64,000 bases of DNA from Lucinisca nassula (taxonomy: Eukaryota > Mollusca > Bivalvia > Lucinida > Lucinidae): the NCBI GenBank assembly GCA_963580285.1, contig OY757010.1, positions 68,036,406-68,100,405 of the forward strand. The letters run 5' to 3'. The notes under the pieces were generated by a model. It did not search any database. It was not told where the DNA came from and was given only the letters and a program-made list of their open reading frames with translations. Numbering within the stretch: the stretch's first letter is position 1; each line of letters starts with the position of its first letter. Below, in pieces: positions 46,386 to 59,600 of this stretch. The position numbers and the translations under genes are program-made.

Positions 46386-46763
46386 TGTTCAACTTAGGCC
46401 CCTATAGATAAGCTATGCCCCCCCCCCCCCACACACACACACACACAACTCCTTGTCTCCATGAGTTATTGATAGTTAAACTGAGTCTGTTCATCTTCTG
46501 GTGCGCTAGCACCTGACCCATCATGTCAAAGGGATCAACCCTCCCTATCATTTCAATTGTGAAATAAGGATCAGGTGAGCGATCAAGGGTCATCATGGCC
46601 CTCTTGTTTTTATTTATAGGCGTATTTGCTCGATTTTTGGGTCGTATTTACGACGATACAACGCTTATTAAGCACTCTATTATTCTGCAAACAGAGGTAC
46701 CCACATGTCTTACGTCAAAAATAAGAAAATTAATGTATGCCCCCCGTATATGAATAAAGTGGG

Positions 46764-47320
46764 CCGGCCTCTGTAGCTAAGTCGGATTTGTTTTGTTTGA
46801 TTTGAGGTTTAACGTCCACGTCAACACTGTAAATGTCATTTTGGAGACGTTGCTTCCAATTTTGTGGGACTTTTACCCGACATTGAGATGAAATTACATC
46901 TCAGACCCTGTCGCCCAATGAAACCAATAGGGTTTATAAGCATAGACGGTCCGGTTTCAGCTCTGCGTGGAAGCATCATGCAGCCCATCTATTTCTCCAA
47001 GCCCCGATGGGCGGGGGCCGAGCTAAGTCGGATGCGCGTCTGACTGATCATCAGGAGGACGCGGGTTCGATACCTACCGGGATCGGCAACATTTTTCGTG
47101 GAGATTGATCATGAAATCTTTTCTGCGGTCATTCTCTCCCTTCCGCTGATTCAAGAAGGGCAGTGGTCAGTTTCTGGCGAAAGAACGTGCACTGTACTGG
47201 TAAGCCGCTTACGTATAAGCCTGCCCAGGAAAAGTGTAGATAGGTAAACTGACCGGCTCAAAAATGACCTAAAATAGTGTTGACTGGGCCGTTAAACTCC
47301 AAAACAAACAAACAAACAAA
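46764..47320 (+). mobile_element. SINE S2, full length, with S1 nested in its head
   Basis: The perfect 14-bp duplication atgaataaagtggg (46750-46763, 47321-47334) brackets a tRNA-like head ('tctgtagctaagtcggatg', 'gcgggttcgatacctacc'), body and (CAAA)n tail. S1 was inserted inside box A. The flanks join into one MITE-B-type sequence ending 'ggtgttcatttcacagtctgg'. Confidence 0.93.
46787..47020 (-). mobile_element. SINE-like element S1 nested in S2
   Basis: 12-bp perfect duplication agctaagtcgga (46775-46786, 47021-47032). An internal deletion removes the 'cgcaccgctttgcc...ggtttaccagtact' portion. Confidence 0.93.
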
Positions 47321-47495
47321 ATGAATAAAGTGGGGCTTAGTGGGGTGTTCATTTCACAGTCTGGATCACTTGCTGGTTCTATGGGAAAATCTGTTAAATC
47401 CGGTAAGGCCCTTCTGAATCAGGGTAAATTCTACACAAAATGAAAATCAAAAAAGTAATTTAATACTTCCTAGAAAATTTCTCAGAAGAGTAAAC

Positions 47496-47657
47496 ATGGA
47501 CGATTTCTGCGTTCGAGAGGCAACTGCAGACGACAGAGATGGTGTCATTTGTATTCGCGACGTGTATGGAGGTTCAGATTACCTACCGACGTACTATCCA
47601 CATTTCATGGCATCCGAAGACATAACATCATTTGTTTTGCTACATCGGGACAAAATA
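47496..47657 (+). CDS. GNAT gene, exon 1
   Basis: 54 codons, from MDDFCVREATADD to LLHRDKI. The donor is GTAAGT (phase 0). Covers the first beta strand and helix of the GNAT fold. Confidence 0.85.
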
Positions 47658-50600
47658 GTAAGTATATCGTGCCAGTATTTGTTTCGTCCTAATTGTATCA
47701 TTTTTAATAATTGGTTACGGTCGTATTGGCGTGGCGCTATCCGTCCGTGCGTCCGTCCGTAAACATTCTTGTACGCTCCATAACTCAGTAACCATTAGGG
47801 AAATCTTTATCTCTCTTTTAAGGAATATGTATTAGGGCAAGACGATGTGTCGCGCAAAAAATATGATTGTTCCCCCTTTCTTAGTTTCTGAGTTATGCCC
47901 CTTTGATTATTGTTTATAAACATTCTTGTGCGCTCTATAACTCGGTAACAATTAGAGATATCTTCATGCAACGTTATTAGAATACGTATTAGGCCATAAC
48001 AGTATGGGAGCGGAAGTGAACGGCCATTTGCGATTGAACAGCACTTGCGATTTGTACAGTGGACGATCAGTCACTTGCGATATAACATTATCACGTGGTA
48101 TCTCAAATATGTATACACAGAAGCCATTAGCGTGAGTTTTTGGTCATTACTTTTATTTGTGTAAGTTGTCAATATATTTGTCACTTTACTGACAATAATT
48201 TCGTTGGTATCATTGATCCTATCGGTGGACTTAACGATGGTGATCAGTTGACATGTGTTTCTCTCTTGCTGGCATACGTTACTAAAAGTGGTTTAAATGC
48301 GGGATGAATATTTAGAGGCCACTTCTTTTAGTTTCTGTGACATCTTTAATAAACTGTAAAGTCTACTGACAAAAAGGATGTTTACACTTATGTAAAATAC
48401 GGCAGCTAAAGCTTAACTTGTATTCCCATCACTTTTGATCATCTGAACAGTCACTTGACATTGGATTGAACGATCCCTTGCGATCTGTGATAATTGGAGT
48501 TGAACAGTCACTTGCCAAATTGATCATTGAAATTGAACAGTCACTTGCGATGGTGATTTCACAAATTACATTTTTGTGATTTAGGGTCATTCTAAGAAGT
48601 CTGATCAGATACTGTCATCAAATAACCAAAACACTTCCTTCTATTACCATTGCAGAAAAGTGTTCAGGAAATTGCTACTGTTTCATTAGCATGGTGCGGA
48701 ACTCTTTTCACTTCTGCATTTTCAAGTGATAACCCACGCTTTATTTGATTTGAGGTGTTACGGCCCAGTCAACAGTATTCAGGTCATCTTGCAGACTTGC
48801 TTCCAATGTTGTGGCTTTTAACCGACACTGAGATGGAATGACATCTCAGCCAATACCACCCAAACAAACCAATAGGGTTTATATGCAGGGACGGACCGAC
48901 TCGCACCACTTTGCCGGGGCAGGCGACGACCTTCTGAGCGGTATTCTAGTATTCATGTGCGATCGGTTTCAGTTCTGCCTGGAAGTACAGTGCATCCCAG
49001 TCTCCGATGGACATAGGCTAAAGACCAGATTAAATCTTTTCTTTGACATATTTCAGTAACATTTAATTACTTTTAACATAACTCACAAAACATTAAAATT
49101 TACTTCATTCATCATGTGAATTAAAAAAAAATAGCTTACAAGTATTCTGTTATCGAACTCGGATTTTTTTTTTTCAATCAAAATGGTGTGCAAGTTATTC
49201 CTTGGCCTGCGTTTTCGCCGGATTTAAACCCAATCGAGAACCTTTGTGACCAGCTCGGAAAACGTGTGTACAACCGAGATCATCCGCAAATCAACAGTCA
49301 GCAGCTTGCCATGGCGGTACATGAAGAATTGGACAACCTCGCACAAGACCAGATACAGCGTTTAATTCGAAGCATGAGGCGTCGATGCCAAGCAACACTT
49401 GATGGTATGGTGGACATCCCAGGTATAACGATATGTGGTTTTGATTTTTGGGTGTGTGGACTTATTCGAGTCTCCAATGAAATGCACTCTGTAGTGAAGT
49501 AGAAGTAAAACAAAGATCAGGAATTGATACAATTAACTTACTCCACCCATAAAAGACACCAAAGGGAAAGAAATACAAACATTAAGCGACCAGACCATCA
49601 TGGAAACCTAAACAAAGGAAGGCCATAAGGACAGTTACTTTCCCACAAAATGGCCATATGGCCATCCAAAACCAAAAGACACAAGTGATACACACAGTAA
49701 GTAACAAACAACAACATAAATAAATCGCCACAGAAGAGCCGCCTTGGAACGGTCAGTGGAAGATTTCCACTGGGGGGGCTTAAATCGATTTTACGTGGCC
49801 ACAATCCTCGCCCTTACTTCCGTCGCGATTTAGACAAATAATTTGTTCAGTCCGCATGAAGGCCTCCTAACTCATCAGTGCAACATCTCCGTGAACACAA
49901 AAATCAAAGAACCACAGAGGTGAGACAACGGTGAGGACTCGACAGCAAGAGACCACTGAAATGCTGGAGCAAAAGAAAACCAACAGTTAGACTCCGATGA
50001 GCCCGACCAGAGACAGAGCATCAGGCACCAACCAACATTATCTCTCTAATTTTCAATAAGCCTTTACGTTGGGGCCGTCATAGAATCTGAGGCCTGACCC
50101 ACCGGCGTGCAATTAAAGAGGGAAGCAAAGTTGCTAACCGTGATTGGGTTAACTACCATGCATGCAGTCTGTCATATAATATCCATGTTGTACCCAATCT
50201 TTTTATATCGAAGAATGATTTTACGAAATTGGGTGCTGAAGTCATTGCGGTTATATATTTTTCTGAATTTATATACTAAGTCACCATAAAATTCGGGTTC
50301 CGATAGACCTTGTTGCAGAAGAGATTTAAGTCCAATATTGAATTTTGAAATTAAATCAGAATGGCGTCTATAAAATTTTGAAAAGGCTTTCAGTCTGTGG
50401 ATACGTTAGTGATATTCATTTAACGTGATCAAATGCTGCAAATATTGTGAATCGATTAAAATTTGAGGGGTAGCGTTTTCATTGAATCCGAGTAAATCTC
50501 AAAGGGTATTGGATATATGGTGAGCACAAGGCGGCCATACTTTTATCTTTGAAGGGGAGATAACTCAAATACAACAATACCAAGAGTTGTGTTACTTTCG

Positions 50601-53600
50601 CATGACATGCCTTCTATAACTTGTATTCAATTGTGCCAAGTTCCATTAGTACATGTAAATCTCAAAGCTAATTGGAGTTACGGCCACTATAATGCTATAT
50701 TGTCAGGGGAGATGACTAAAAAACCAGTGCACCCAGAGTTGTAATTCATGCGCATGACACGCCCGCTTAATTATCAAGTGACATCGCGGCCCCCGCCCAT
50801 CGGGGCTTGAAGACATAGATGGGCTGCACGATGCTTCCATACAGAGCTGAATGTGACCCGCACACGATAACTGGTAAACCGCTTAGAGGACCTAAGCCTG
50901 CCTAGGCAAAGCGGTGCGCATGGGTCGAACCGTCCATCCTTATAAACCCTATTGGTTTCATTGGGCGACAGGGCTTAAGATGTCATTTCAGCTCAACATC
51001 GGGTAAAAGTCCCACAAAATTGGAAGCAACGTCTCCAAAATGGCATATACAGTGTTGATGGGGACGTTAAACCTCAAATCAAACAAACAAAAACCAAGTG
51101 ACATCAAAATGTCACCTAGGTATTTGAGATATGGTGAACACAAGGTAGAGATTCTACTTTATTGGAAGGGGACATAACTAAAAAATCATGGCAACCAGAG
51201 TTGTGGTTCTTATGCATGACAAGCCGGGTTAGCCTTGTGAACAATTGTACCAGGTACCATCAATATATCTCAAAGGATATTGGAGTTATGGCCATCACAA
51301 TGTAGTCACTCTATTGTATTGGAAGGGGATGTAACCCAAAAAGCCATGGCACCCAAAGGTGTTGTTCTTGCGCATGACACGCCGTCTCAGCCCAGTGAAC
51401 AATTGTACCAGATACCACCAATATGTCTCAATGGGGAATTATGGCCATCACTAAGTTGTAATTCTATTCTATTGGAAGCGGAACTAACTAAAAAACTATG
51501 GCAAATAGAGTTGTGGCACTTGCGCATGGCACACCGTCTCAGCCTTGTGAACAATCAATGAATCCCAAAGGGTTTTGGAGAAATGGCCATCACAAGGTTT
51601 CGTCTACGGAAGGACGAACGGACGGACGGACTCAAGGCTGATTGCTATATACCCCGAACCTATTAGGTCTGGGTATAATAAAAAAAAGTTGGAACAGCCT
51701 ACCAGTGACGCCAGCAACAGAATAATGAGCCAACGCCGGAGATGCCAAGGTTAGCCTGCATTTTGCCGGTACTCTGGCCTTTGTAAAGACCACCTGGTCA
51801 GATATTCTAACTGGCACTGGCTATGGGACACGGTTTACAGGTCGAAACTGACCACCTGCCATAGCCGCGATGTGCAGCCTGCTATTTTTCTGACGTGTTA
51901 TCGAAATTTCTGTAACTTACAGACCACTTTCCTGTACGAGAGTTGCGCATTGGTCCCAATGTATAACTCCGTGCAAAAGCCTTTTAGAAAGTGGAACAAC
52001 CAATCCTGGACATATTCTAGGGGTAGCCCCTATGTGCTTATAGCGCCCGGTTACCTTAAAAACCTGTCAACGTGAACGTGGGTGACTAATGGCTGTACTT
52101 CCGCGGTAAACCCTACGTCTATAATGTCTACTCCCATGGGCGCCTAATGATGAGAACTTGAGTCCATCAGTCACAGGAACGTCGTCTAGAAGGCGTTTTC
52201 TTGCGTATACCAGCAATTAAGTAATCTAAGCTGCCTGGCCTCCGTGGGCTTGTGGATAAGAGCACTGACTCTTAATTATTAGGTCTATCAAATCTATAGT
52301 TCGAAGCTCGGTCGGGTTATATGTGAGATGCAAGTTTTGCAACGGAAGGTCATGTGACTTTTCTTCGGGTACCCTGGTCTTGTTGTCAGGGCCGTTTATG
52401 AGCAACACAAATAAATAAATAAAAATAAACAGCAGTGTGTGTGTGTGCGCACGTGCGCGCACGTGTGCGTGTGTGTTCTTTGTTTGTGTGTTTGTATTGG
52501 AGTTTAATGGTCCCGTCAACGGGTCATTCCAAAATAAATGTGCGTTTTATGTCCCTGTAAATCCTTGAAGCTTAAAACACACCCAGTTTCGTTTTAATGC
52601 ACACTACTTATTTTCTATGTAATATTAATCAAAACTGAGTCTAAACATATTAAAATTTTTACATTTTATATGAATATATTTACAAAAATGATCATCCGAG
52701 ATGGTAGGAGCTTGCTTTTTGCCATGTGCCTGTATGGTACCTCTGATATTTATCAAGAATAAAACTTCAGTAGCATGCCCCTATCTGTCACCCACTTGGA
52801 ATTTTTAAGCAAATGATACTTAACTGTAATAAAATCTAGAAACAATGTGTATGATAAGACAATTTCAAACGTTCATTTGAGGCTTTACGTTTTGTCCCTG
52901 TATTTTTTGTCAGTTCCGTAACGCTAACAAATATTTTATTTCAGAAAGATATTGAAATTTCTAAAAGAAATTCCCTTTGACCACCCTTAAAGCACTTAAT
53001 GTTGGGAATAGTTCAGTGAATATTTAACTTGATTAGCTGATGATAAAAGTCAGGGTCAAAGACTTAAAGACGTCAATTTAGATGAGTACCTTTTCTGTAT
53101 GTCATTACCGTACACCTGTTTAAAAGTTTATCTTCCCCTGAATGTGTTTAGTTATCGTACTTACAGCTACATCATAAGTGTACATACAATAATTGAACAT
53201 CACTCCAAGGCCTCCATTATAATAAGGTATGAAAAACTGATAAAAACGATGAAACTGTCATTTCCGTAACCGTCATTTCCGAAACATTGTTGGTTACGGT
53301 AATGACATGATACCAAGTAATACTGGGATTCGTTCAGTTTTTTCGTGATAAATGCATTGGTTGATGCATACTGAAGTGATACAATTAATATTTGTAGCTA
53401 TAAACTGACCTGTGTCTATGATATGACCGATAATTTAACTGTCATTTCCGTAACGTCATTTCCATTACAAGAAAAATGTGTCATTTCCGTAACTTTTCTT
53501 GTGATTAAACCCCTCTTACAGGCTAATTATACCATGCAGACAAATGTATGCATGTTCTATAGATACTTGCTTGTCCAAGAAATAATATAGCACAGTAATT

Positions 53601-56600
53601 GATTACTTTATCCAAAATTTAAACAGAAAAAGCACAAATCAAATATTAGAAAAATGTATTTTGGCCTTTTGAATGTGTAAACTTTCAATGTTTTCTGAAT
53701 TTTGAGTGAGATATTCATTGATTTTTGGTTGTAATGTTTGCATCATAACTGCAACATATAATTTATATAAAAATAATACATTCAAAATTAGAAATCAAAA
53801 TCTTATGGGTCTTTATATGTGTGTTACGGTAATGACATCATTGCCATGGCATGCACATTAAAAGAAGATGAAACATTATTTTTTAGCAAGTTTGAGGTGT
53901 AGTCAGTTATGCCTTTTCATTCAAACCCTATCAAAATTTAACTATATCATGAAAAATGATAGAAATAACAATATTGCACATGAAGCATTTCACTGTCCAA
54001 ACTGTACATTATTTTAAGAATGACCCCAACACTGTTTCAGATCATTTTTGACCTGGTCAGTTTACCTGTCCACACTTTTCCTGGGGAGGCTTATACGTAA
54101 GCGGTTAACCAGTACAGTGCAGATTCTTTCGCCAGAAACTGACAACTGCCCTTCCTGAATCAGCGGAAGGGAGATCGATTGGTTGTTTTGAGGTTTAACG
54201 TCCCCGTCAACACTGTAAATGTCAATTTGGAGACGCTGCTTCCAATTTTGTGGGACTTTTACCCGACACTGAGATGAAATGACATCTCAAGCCCTGTCAC
54301 CCAATGAAACCAATAGGGTTTATTAGCATGGACGGTCCGCCTAGCACCGCGGCTCCAGGACAGACTTAGATCCTCTAAGCGGTTTACCAGTACTAGTGTG
54401 CGGGTCGGATTCAGCTCTGCGTGGAAACATCATGCAGTCCATATATTTCTTAAAGCCCCTATGGGCGGGGGCTAGCGGATGGGAGTGAATGTCCGTAGAA
54501 AAGACATCATGGTCAATCTCCATGAAAGAATGTTATCGAATCCGCGTCCTCCTGATCACCAGTCAGACGCGCATCTGTATTTTACCTGTTTTCCTGAAAA
54601 GAGGAGATACTGAGATACGTCAGTACTGTATGAGTGAGAAGCGTGGAGATGGGGAATATAGGTGCGATTAAGCGAATGTTTGTTCATTGTTTGATTTGAT
54701 GTTTAACGTCCCTATCAACACCATGTAGGTCATTTTGGTGACGAGGCTTCCAATTTTGTGGGACTTTTACCCGACACTGAGATGAAATGACATCTCAAGC
54801 CCTGTCACCCAATATAACCAATATGGTTTACAAGCATCGACGGTCTGACTCGCACCTCATTGCATGGGCAGACTTAGATCCTTAAGCGGTTTACCAGTAC
54901 ACGTGTGCGGGCCGGATTCAGATCTGCGTGGAAGCATCATGCAGCTTAAGCGAATGAGTGACTTCAGCATACTAACAAGTGACCGTTCAATCTAATCGCA
55001 ATTGACCTGTACAATCCGAATACTTACAAAAGCAAGTGATCTGAACGGTTTGTTTTTTCTCCTGTGTCATACTTTTAACAGTCCTTCGATCTGATTTGCA
55101 TTTTTGAAGATGTCTTTGATTTCTATTCAATCAGTGATACTATTGGAAGACTTAAATGCTAAATAACAAAGGAAATGCTTACTGACATACGTTTTATACG
55201 TATTTACAATTGTGTCAACCGGTTATAGCATAACGATAAACAAACTGATCAACAATCTAGCTCTTCTCATGCCATCCAAAAAATAGCATGTTTCTGCGTT
55301 GGAATATGATAAAAACACCCATCTTACCATCAAGACATAAAAATTGCACATAAGCGTTATGTTCTCGTAACAAAAATGAAATTTCTTCCCGTGTCGGCGA
55401 AAATATCATACCGCAAGTGACTGATCGTCCACTTTATTATATACCTACAAGAAATACTGCTGTCTACTATCAGTTTTCCGACACAAAAATACAGAATCCC
55501 GTATCACGCACTCGCGTTTTCCGATTCCGTATCACACTCCTGCAAACCCTGAGTCCCGGCATTTGTTGCGACGTTAGAAAACAGCCATCGATAACGCGGA
55601 ACCAAACGTTCGAAATGATGACGTCACTTACACACAGAATGTAACGTCAAAGTTTCCCGCCAATTTACGTTGACAAAAGACTTTATCAAAAGCGAAAAAA
55701 GGTATATAATAAACGTATTATCACTAAAATAACTTGATCTGTCGCACAGTATCACGTCTCTTGGATGTTTCCAGATCTTACGCATCACACTCGACGCTGC
55801 GCGTCTCGTGTGATACGCTGATCCGGAAACATCCACTCGACGTGATACAATGCGTCAGATCAAGTTACTGTAGTAATAATATGTATGTACAAATCGCAAG
55901 TGATGTTCAATCGCAAATGGCCGTTCACTTCCGCTCCCATACTGTGATAACGATGTTTATTTTATACAAAGCAGTGAAATCAATGCATATCTGAAACAAC
56001 ACATGATATTTTCATAGTGTGAAAAATAACATGACCATGTTATTTTCACAGTAGCAGCCCGGACTACTTTTCTCGCCAAAATTCATGTTATCTGTAAAAT
56101 AATTATGTAAAATACCTTGAAAAAGCATTCTTTGAACTGTAAAATGCTGTATTAACAATGGCGATCTACTTATGGTTTGCAACTGACAGTTGTGACGTCA
56201 TAGCCAAGTCAAAAATTGTGACGTAAGATCCGATTGATCAATTACAGTAAGTGTCCTAAAATATTATCAAATAAAAAGAAAAATTTACTATTTTCGATAA
56301 ATATCAAAAATATTTCAGCTCGTGTGTTGAAAACGTCAGAGCGCCCACAATATATATTTTGAGCAGAAATAAGAAAAATATCGAGGCGATTCTAACGAGT
56401 ACCCACAATCTATATTTTAGAGCAGAAATAAGAAAAATATCACACTTTTTCATCTGAAAAAAAAAAAAACATGGTGACAATGTATTTGTATAAGCGTGTT
56501 TGCGTAATGGTGTAACTTTTCACTCTCTGCATTCTCGATATTTTTTCCGCAGAAGACATTTTGATATTTTTTTATTATTTCTTACATGTGTTTTCTTATT

Positions 56601-59600
56601 GAGAAAATTTGTATGAAATGTCAAATCCTGTTTTCTGAGGAAAATGGAAAATTATCAAAAATTGTCTTTGTTTTGTTTGATTTAAGGTTTAACGTCCCTG
56701 TCAACACTGTAAAGGTCATTTTGGAGACGTTACTTACAATTTTGTGGGACTTTTACCCGACATTGAGATGACATCTCAAGCCCCGCCGCCCAATGAAACC
56801 AATAGGGTTTATATGCATGGACGGGCCGACTGGCACCGCTTGCCTGGGCAGACTTAGATCCTCTAAGCGGTTTACCAGTATTCATGGGCGGTTCGGTTTC
56901 AGCTCTGCGTGGAAGCATGATGCAGCCCATCTATTTCTTCAAGCCCCGATGGGCGGGGGCGTTTATCAATTGTCGCGTGCTAAATTAACCCAGAGAGTGG
57001 TAAAATAAGAAAGATTTAATCTTTAGGAGTGAATTCTTTCCTCTAAGAGAAATCTTCTTTGAACAGGGAGGCAGAAAATATTTTGGAACGTTGGAACAAC
57101 TGCCCCCCCCCCCCCCCCCCACCCCTCTCCCAATTCCCACCCCGGATCCTTACCCCCGAAAGTATTCATATACAGTAGTAATCATGTATTAAGACCACCT
57201 TTGGGACTGTTCAAAAGTGGTCTGACAGACCACTTTTGAACAGTCCCAAAAGTGGTCTCTGACTAGAGGACACTGTATGCAAATGACACCATGAAAGAAT
57301 AACTGCAGCCAACTAGATTTGCCTTTTAAAGCAGAAATTTTTCTTAATTTCAAAGTATATACACAGTGATGTTTAGAAGTCTCCGTGGTGTAGTGGTTAC
57401 GCTACTCGCCTTGTAAACCAGGGGTCGCAGGATCGATCCCGGGCTTCTCCAGACTTTCGGATGAGTCTTTAAACCGAGGTCCCGTCTCCGTATGACCTAA
57501 GCTGTTGGTGGGATGTAAAACTCGAGCACTCACTCACTCAAATGATGTTTTCATATAGGTAGGATTCTGTGCTGGGCATATCGTCGACGAAGGCGAGACC
57601 GTTATTATGAGAGCGGTCAGACTAAGTGCCGATTATGAAGGACAAGGGCTATATGGATATCTTGATAAAGAAGTTTCCGAATGGGCAAAGAGAAGGGGTG
57701 TGTCAGTGAAAGCGTTTTCAACGTCGGACAAGAACCCAAACATTTCTAGAGAGACGTTTAAAAGTGTCAATAAGCTTATTCTTAGAAAAGTAAGTACACA
57801 GAGAGGCCTGTTTGCGTGATTTGTCAAGGGTCTTCGGTGCGATTCTTTGGTATCCTAAGTTTTCTTCTTGCACACCAGATAAGGGAATCCATAGTTTTAG
57901 CTTGGGTTAGAAATTCTGTTCTAACCCTGGTGTTCTTGCCCAAAATCGAATATTCTCGCGTGTTTGATAAACGTCACAGCACGTTTCTTGACGTTACTAA
58001 CATTCTTGTAGTGTCATCACAATATGGCGGACGTCGGTTACCGAATTGACTGCAGCATTAAAAATCCGTGCTAAAATGGAAGGTATACAAGAAAAAGAAT
58101 ACTATATGGCTGTGAGGGGTGGATAGAAAAATCCGTTCTGCGGGATCACTGTCCGGAATCACTCGGCAAGCCTCGTGATGCCAGACAGTGACCCTCGGCA
58201 CGCATTTTTCCATCCACCCCTCACACCCATATAAGATTTTTAATTATCTCAAGAAAGTTCCATTGCCTAGTTAACAAATCCGTGAAATGAACACCACCAT
58301 AAACCCCGCTTTATATAGGGAAAATGGGGTTTGCACGGGTATACATTATTTTCTTATTTTTACCCCCTTACATAGGTTGTGGGTACTCGTTAGAACCGCA
58401 ATGAGTTAATTGGTAAGTCTCTTTCACCGCGGTGGGGTTCGAGCCTCGCTTAAGTCATATGCGAGACGTCAAGTTCTGTAATGGAAGGTCAGGTGGTTTT
58501 TCTCCGTGTACTCTCTCTCGCCAACCTCTGATATTCGATTGGCTCGAAATAAGTGAATTAATTTTGAAATGACCATAAAACCAAACAAAAAAGTTCTTTT
58601 TCTCTTTATGCTTAAATTTGCTGGATGGCAGACCAAGCCCGAAGGAAAGTCAAAGCACTGACGTGAGTGTTGGCAGAGTGTGGGCTGGGAAAATGGTTCT
58701 GAGACAAGAGTGTTTCGTTTTAACCCTTAGCTTGCAGCATTTCAAGTTACAGTTTCAAGTTAGACTTTGATCAGACGTCTCTGACGTGCGGGCTTACAGT
58801 TTGCCAGTGCCACGACACATTGGCCGCGTATGTGTTTCACAGATAACCCCGTCACGAAAACATGACTATATAATTTCGACCCCCTGAACCCCACACTTAT
58901 ATAACAAAACCGGGGTTAATAGAGACAATTCTTATTTTTCTTATTTCTGCTCTAAAATATAGAATGTGGGTACTCGTTAGAACTGCCTCGATGGGTGGTA
59001 GGGCTTAAGATGTCATTTCAATATCGGGTTAAAGTCCCACAAACTTGGAATCAACGTCTCTAAAATGACTTTAATAGTGTTGACGGGGACGTAAAACCTC
59101 AACTCAAACAAACAAAAAATAAAAGTTTTACTTCTGCTCGAAGACATAGGTTGTAAGTACTCGTTAGAACCGCTTCAAAGGAGGCGGTTTTTACGAGCAC
59201 CCTCAACCTACGTTTGGGGAATAAATAAGAAAATTATCACAATTTTCATTAGGAAAGTAACCATTTTGGAGATATGAAAGAATTCACTAAATCACACCGG
59301 TATGTGATTGTAATGGTCCCCCTTTACTTTATTTTTCAGAAAATTTGGTTCTATTCACTGGAAACTCAGAATCTACAGTTAGACCCCACGCTAGAGTCAA
59401 CAGCAAGTGGGCTAGTTAGTGTGTCTGAAGATCTCTTAACCAAGTACGTCACCTCGGAAACCCTCAGGCATTATCTTTTTCCAGATAGTCGCATAGTAAT
59501 TGATTACGTTCCTTTCAAGCTTCTGCAGTCCAATGTTCGTTTTATGAAAGGACCCGAGAGCTTTACAAATATATTTTCGGATGTGAGCAATGTTGGCCAT

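Larger units (their letters stand above)
44231..46612. mobile_element. Second 145-bp tandem-core element, expanded by microsatellites
   Basis: Left end 'agctcatctgaccgaatgcc', three to four 145-bp units interrupted by an S3 SINE, a tRNA-like fragment (45245-45297, 'gagttcaaatcccggtcgg'), a ~970-bp CATA/CA/CATG-rich tract, and right end 'gatcaggtgagcgatcaagg' plus 'catggccctcttgttt'. Confidence 0.65.
52480..54585 (-). mobile_element. SINE S2, split by two insertions
   Basis: Tail at 52480-52520, body at 54028-54173, head at 54486-54585 (inverse of 'gcgcgtctgactg..gatcaggaggacgcg'). The intervening DNA is a 1.5-kb TIR element and an S1. Removing both restores a continuous S2. Confidence 0.85.
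48000..55944. mobile_element. 7.9-kb TIR segment filling GNAT intron 1
   Basis: CAGTATGGGAGCGGAAGTGA at 48000 is the exact inverse of the sequence ending at 55944. Similarity continues for ~80 bp ('ggccatttgcgattgaaca', 'cacttgcgatttgtac', 'agtggacgatcagtcacttg'), the inner ~30 bp of the right copy being at 55405-55433 because a 453-bp insertion splits it. More CACTTGCGAT-type motifs lie subterminally (48450-48560; 54960-55040). The flanks give a weak 6-bp duplication (ccataa / tgataa). CAG...CTG ends suggest a hAT-like element. No transposase is seen; most of the length is nested insertions. Confidence 0.7.

Noticed and set aside
45242..46411. Several ORFs of 110-239 codons on both strands
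   Set aside because: Pure CATA/CA/CATG microsatellite translation.
57383..57455. tRNA-Thr gene
   Set aside because: Continues into a SINE body with an (ACTC)n tail and flanking duplication.
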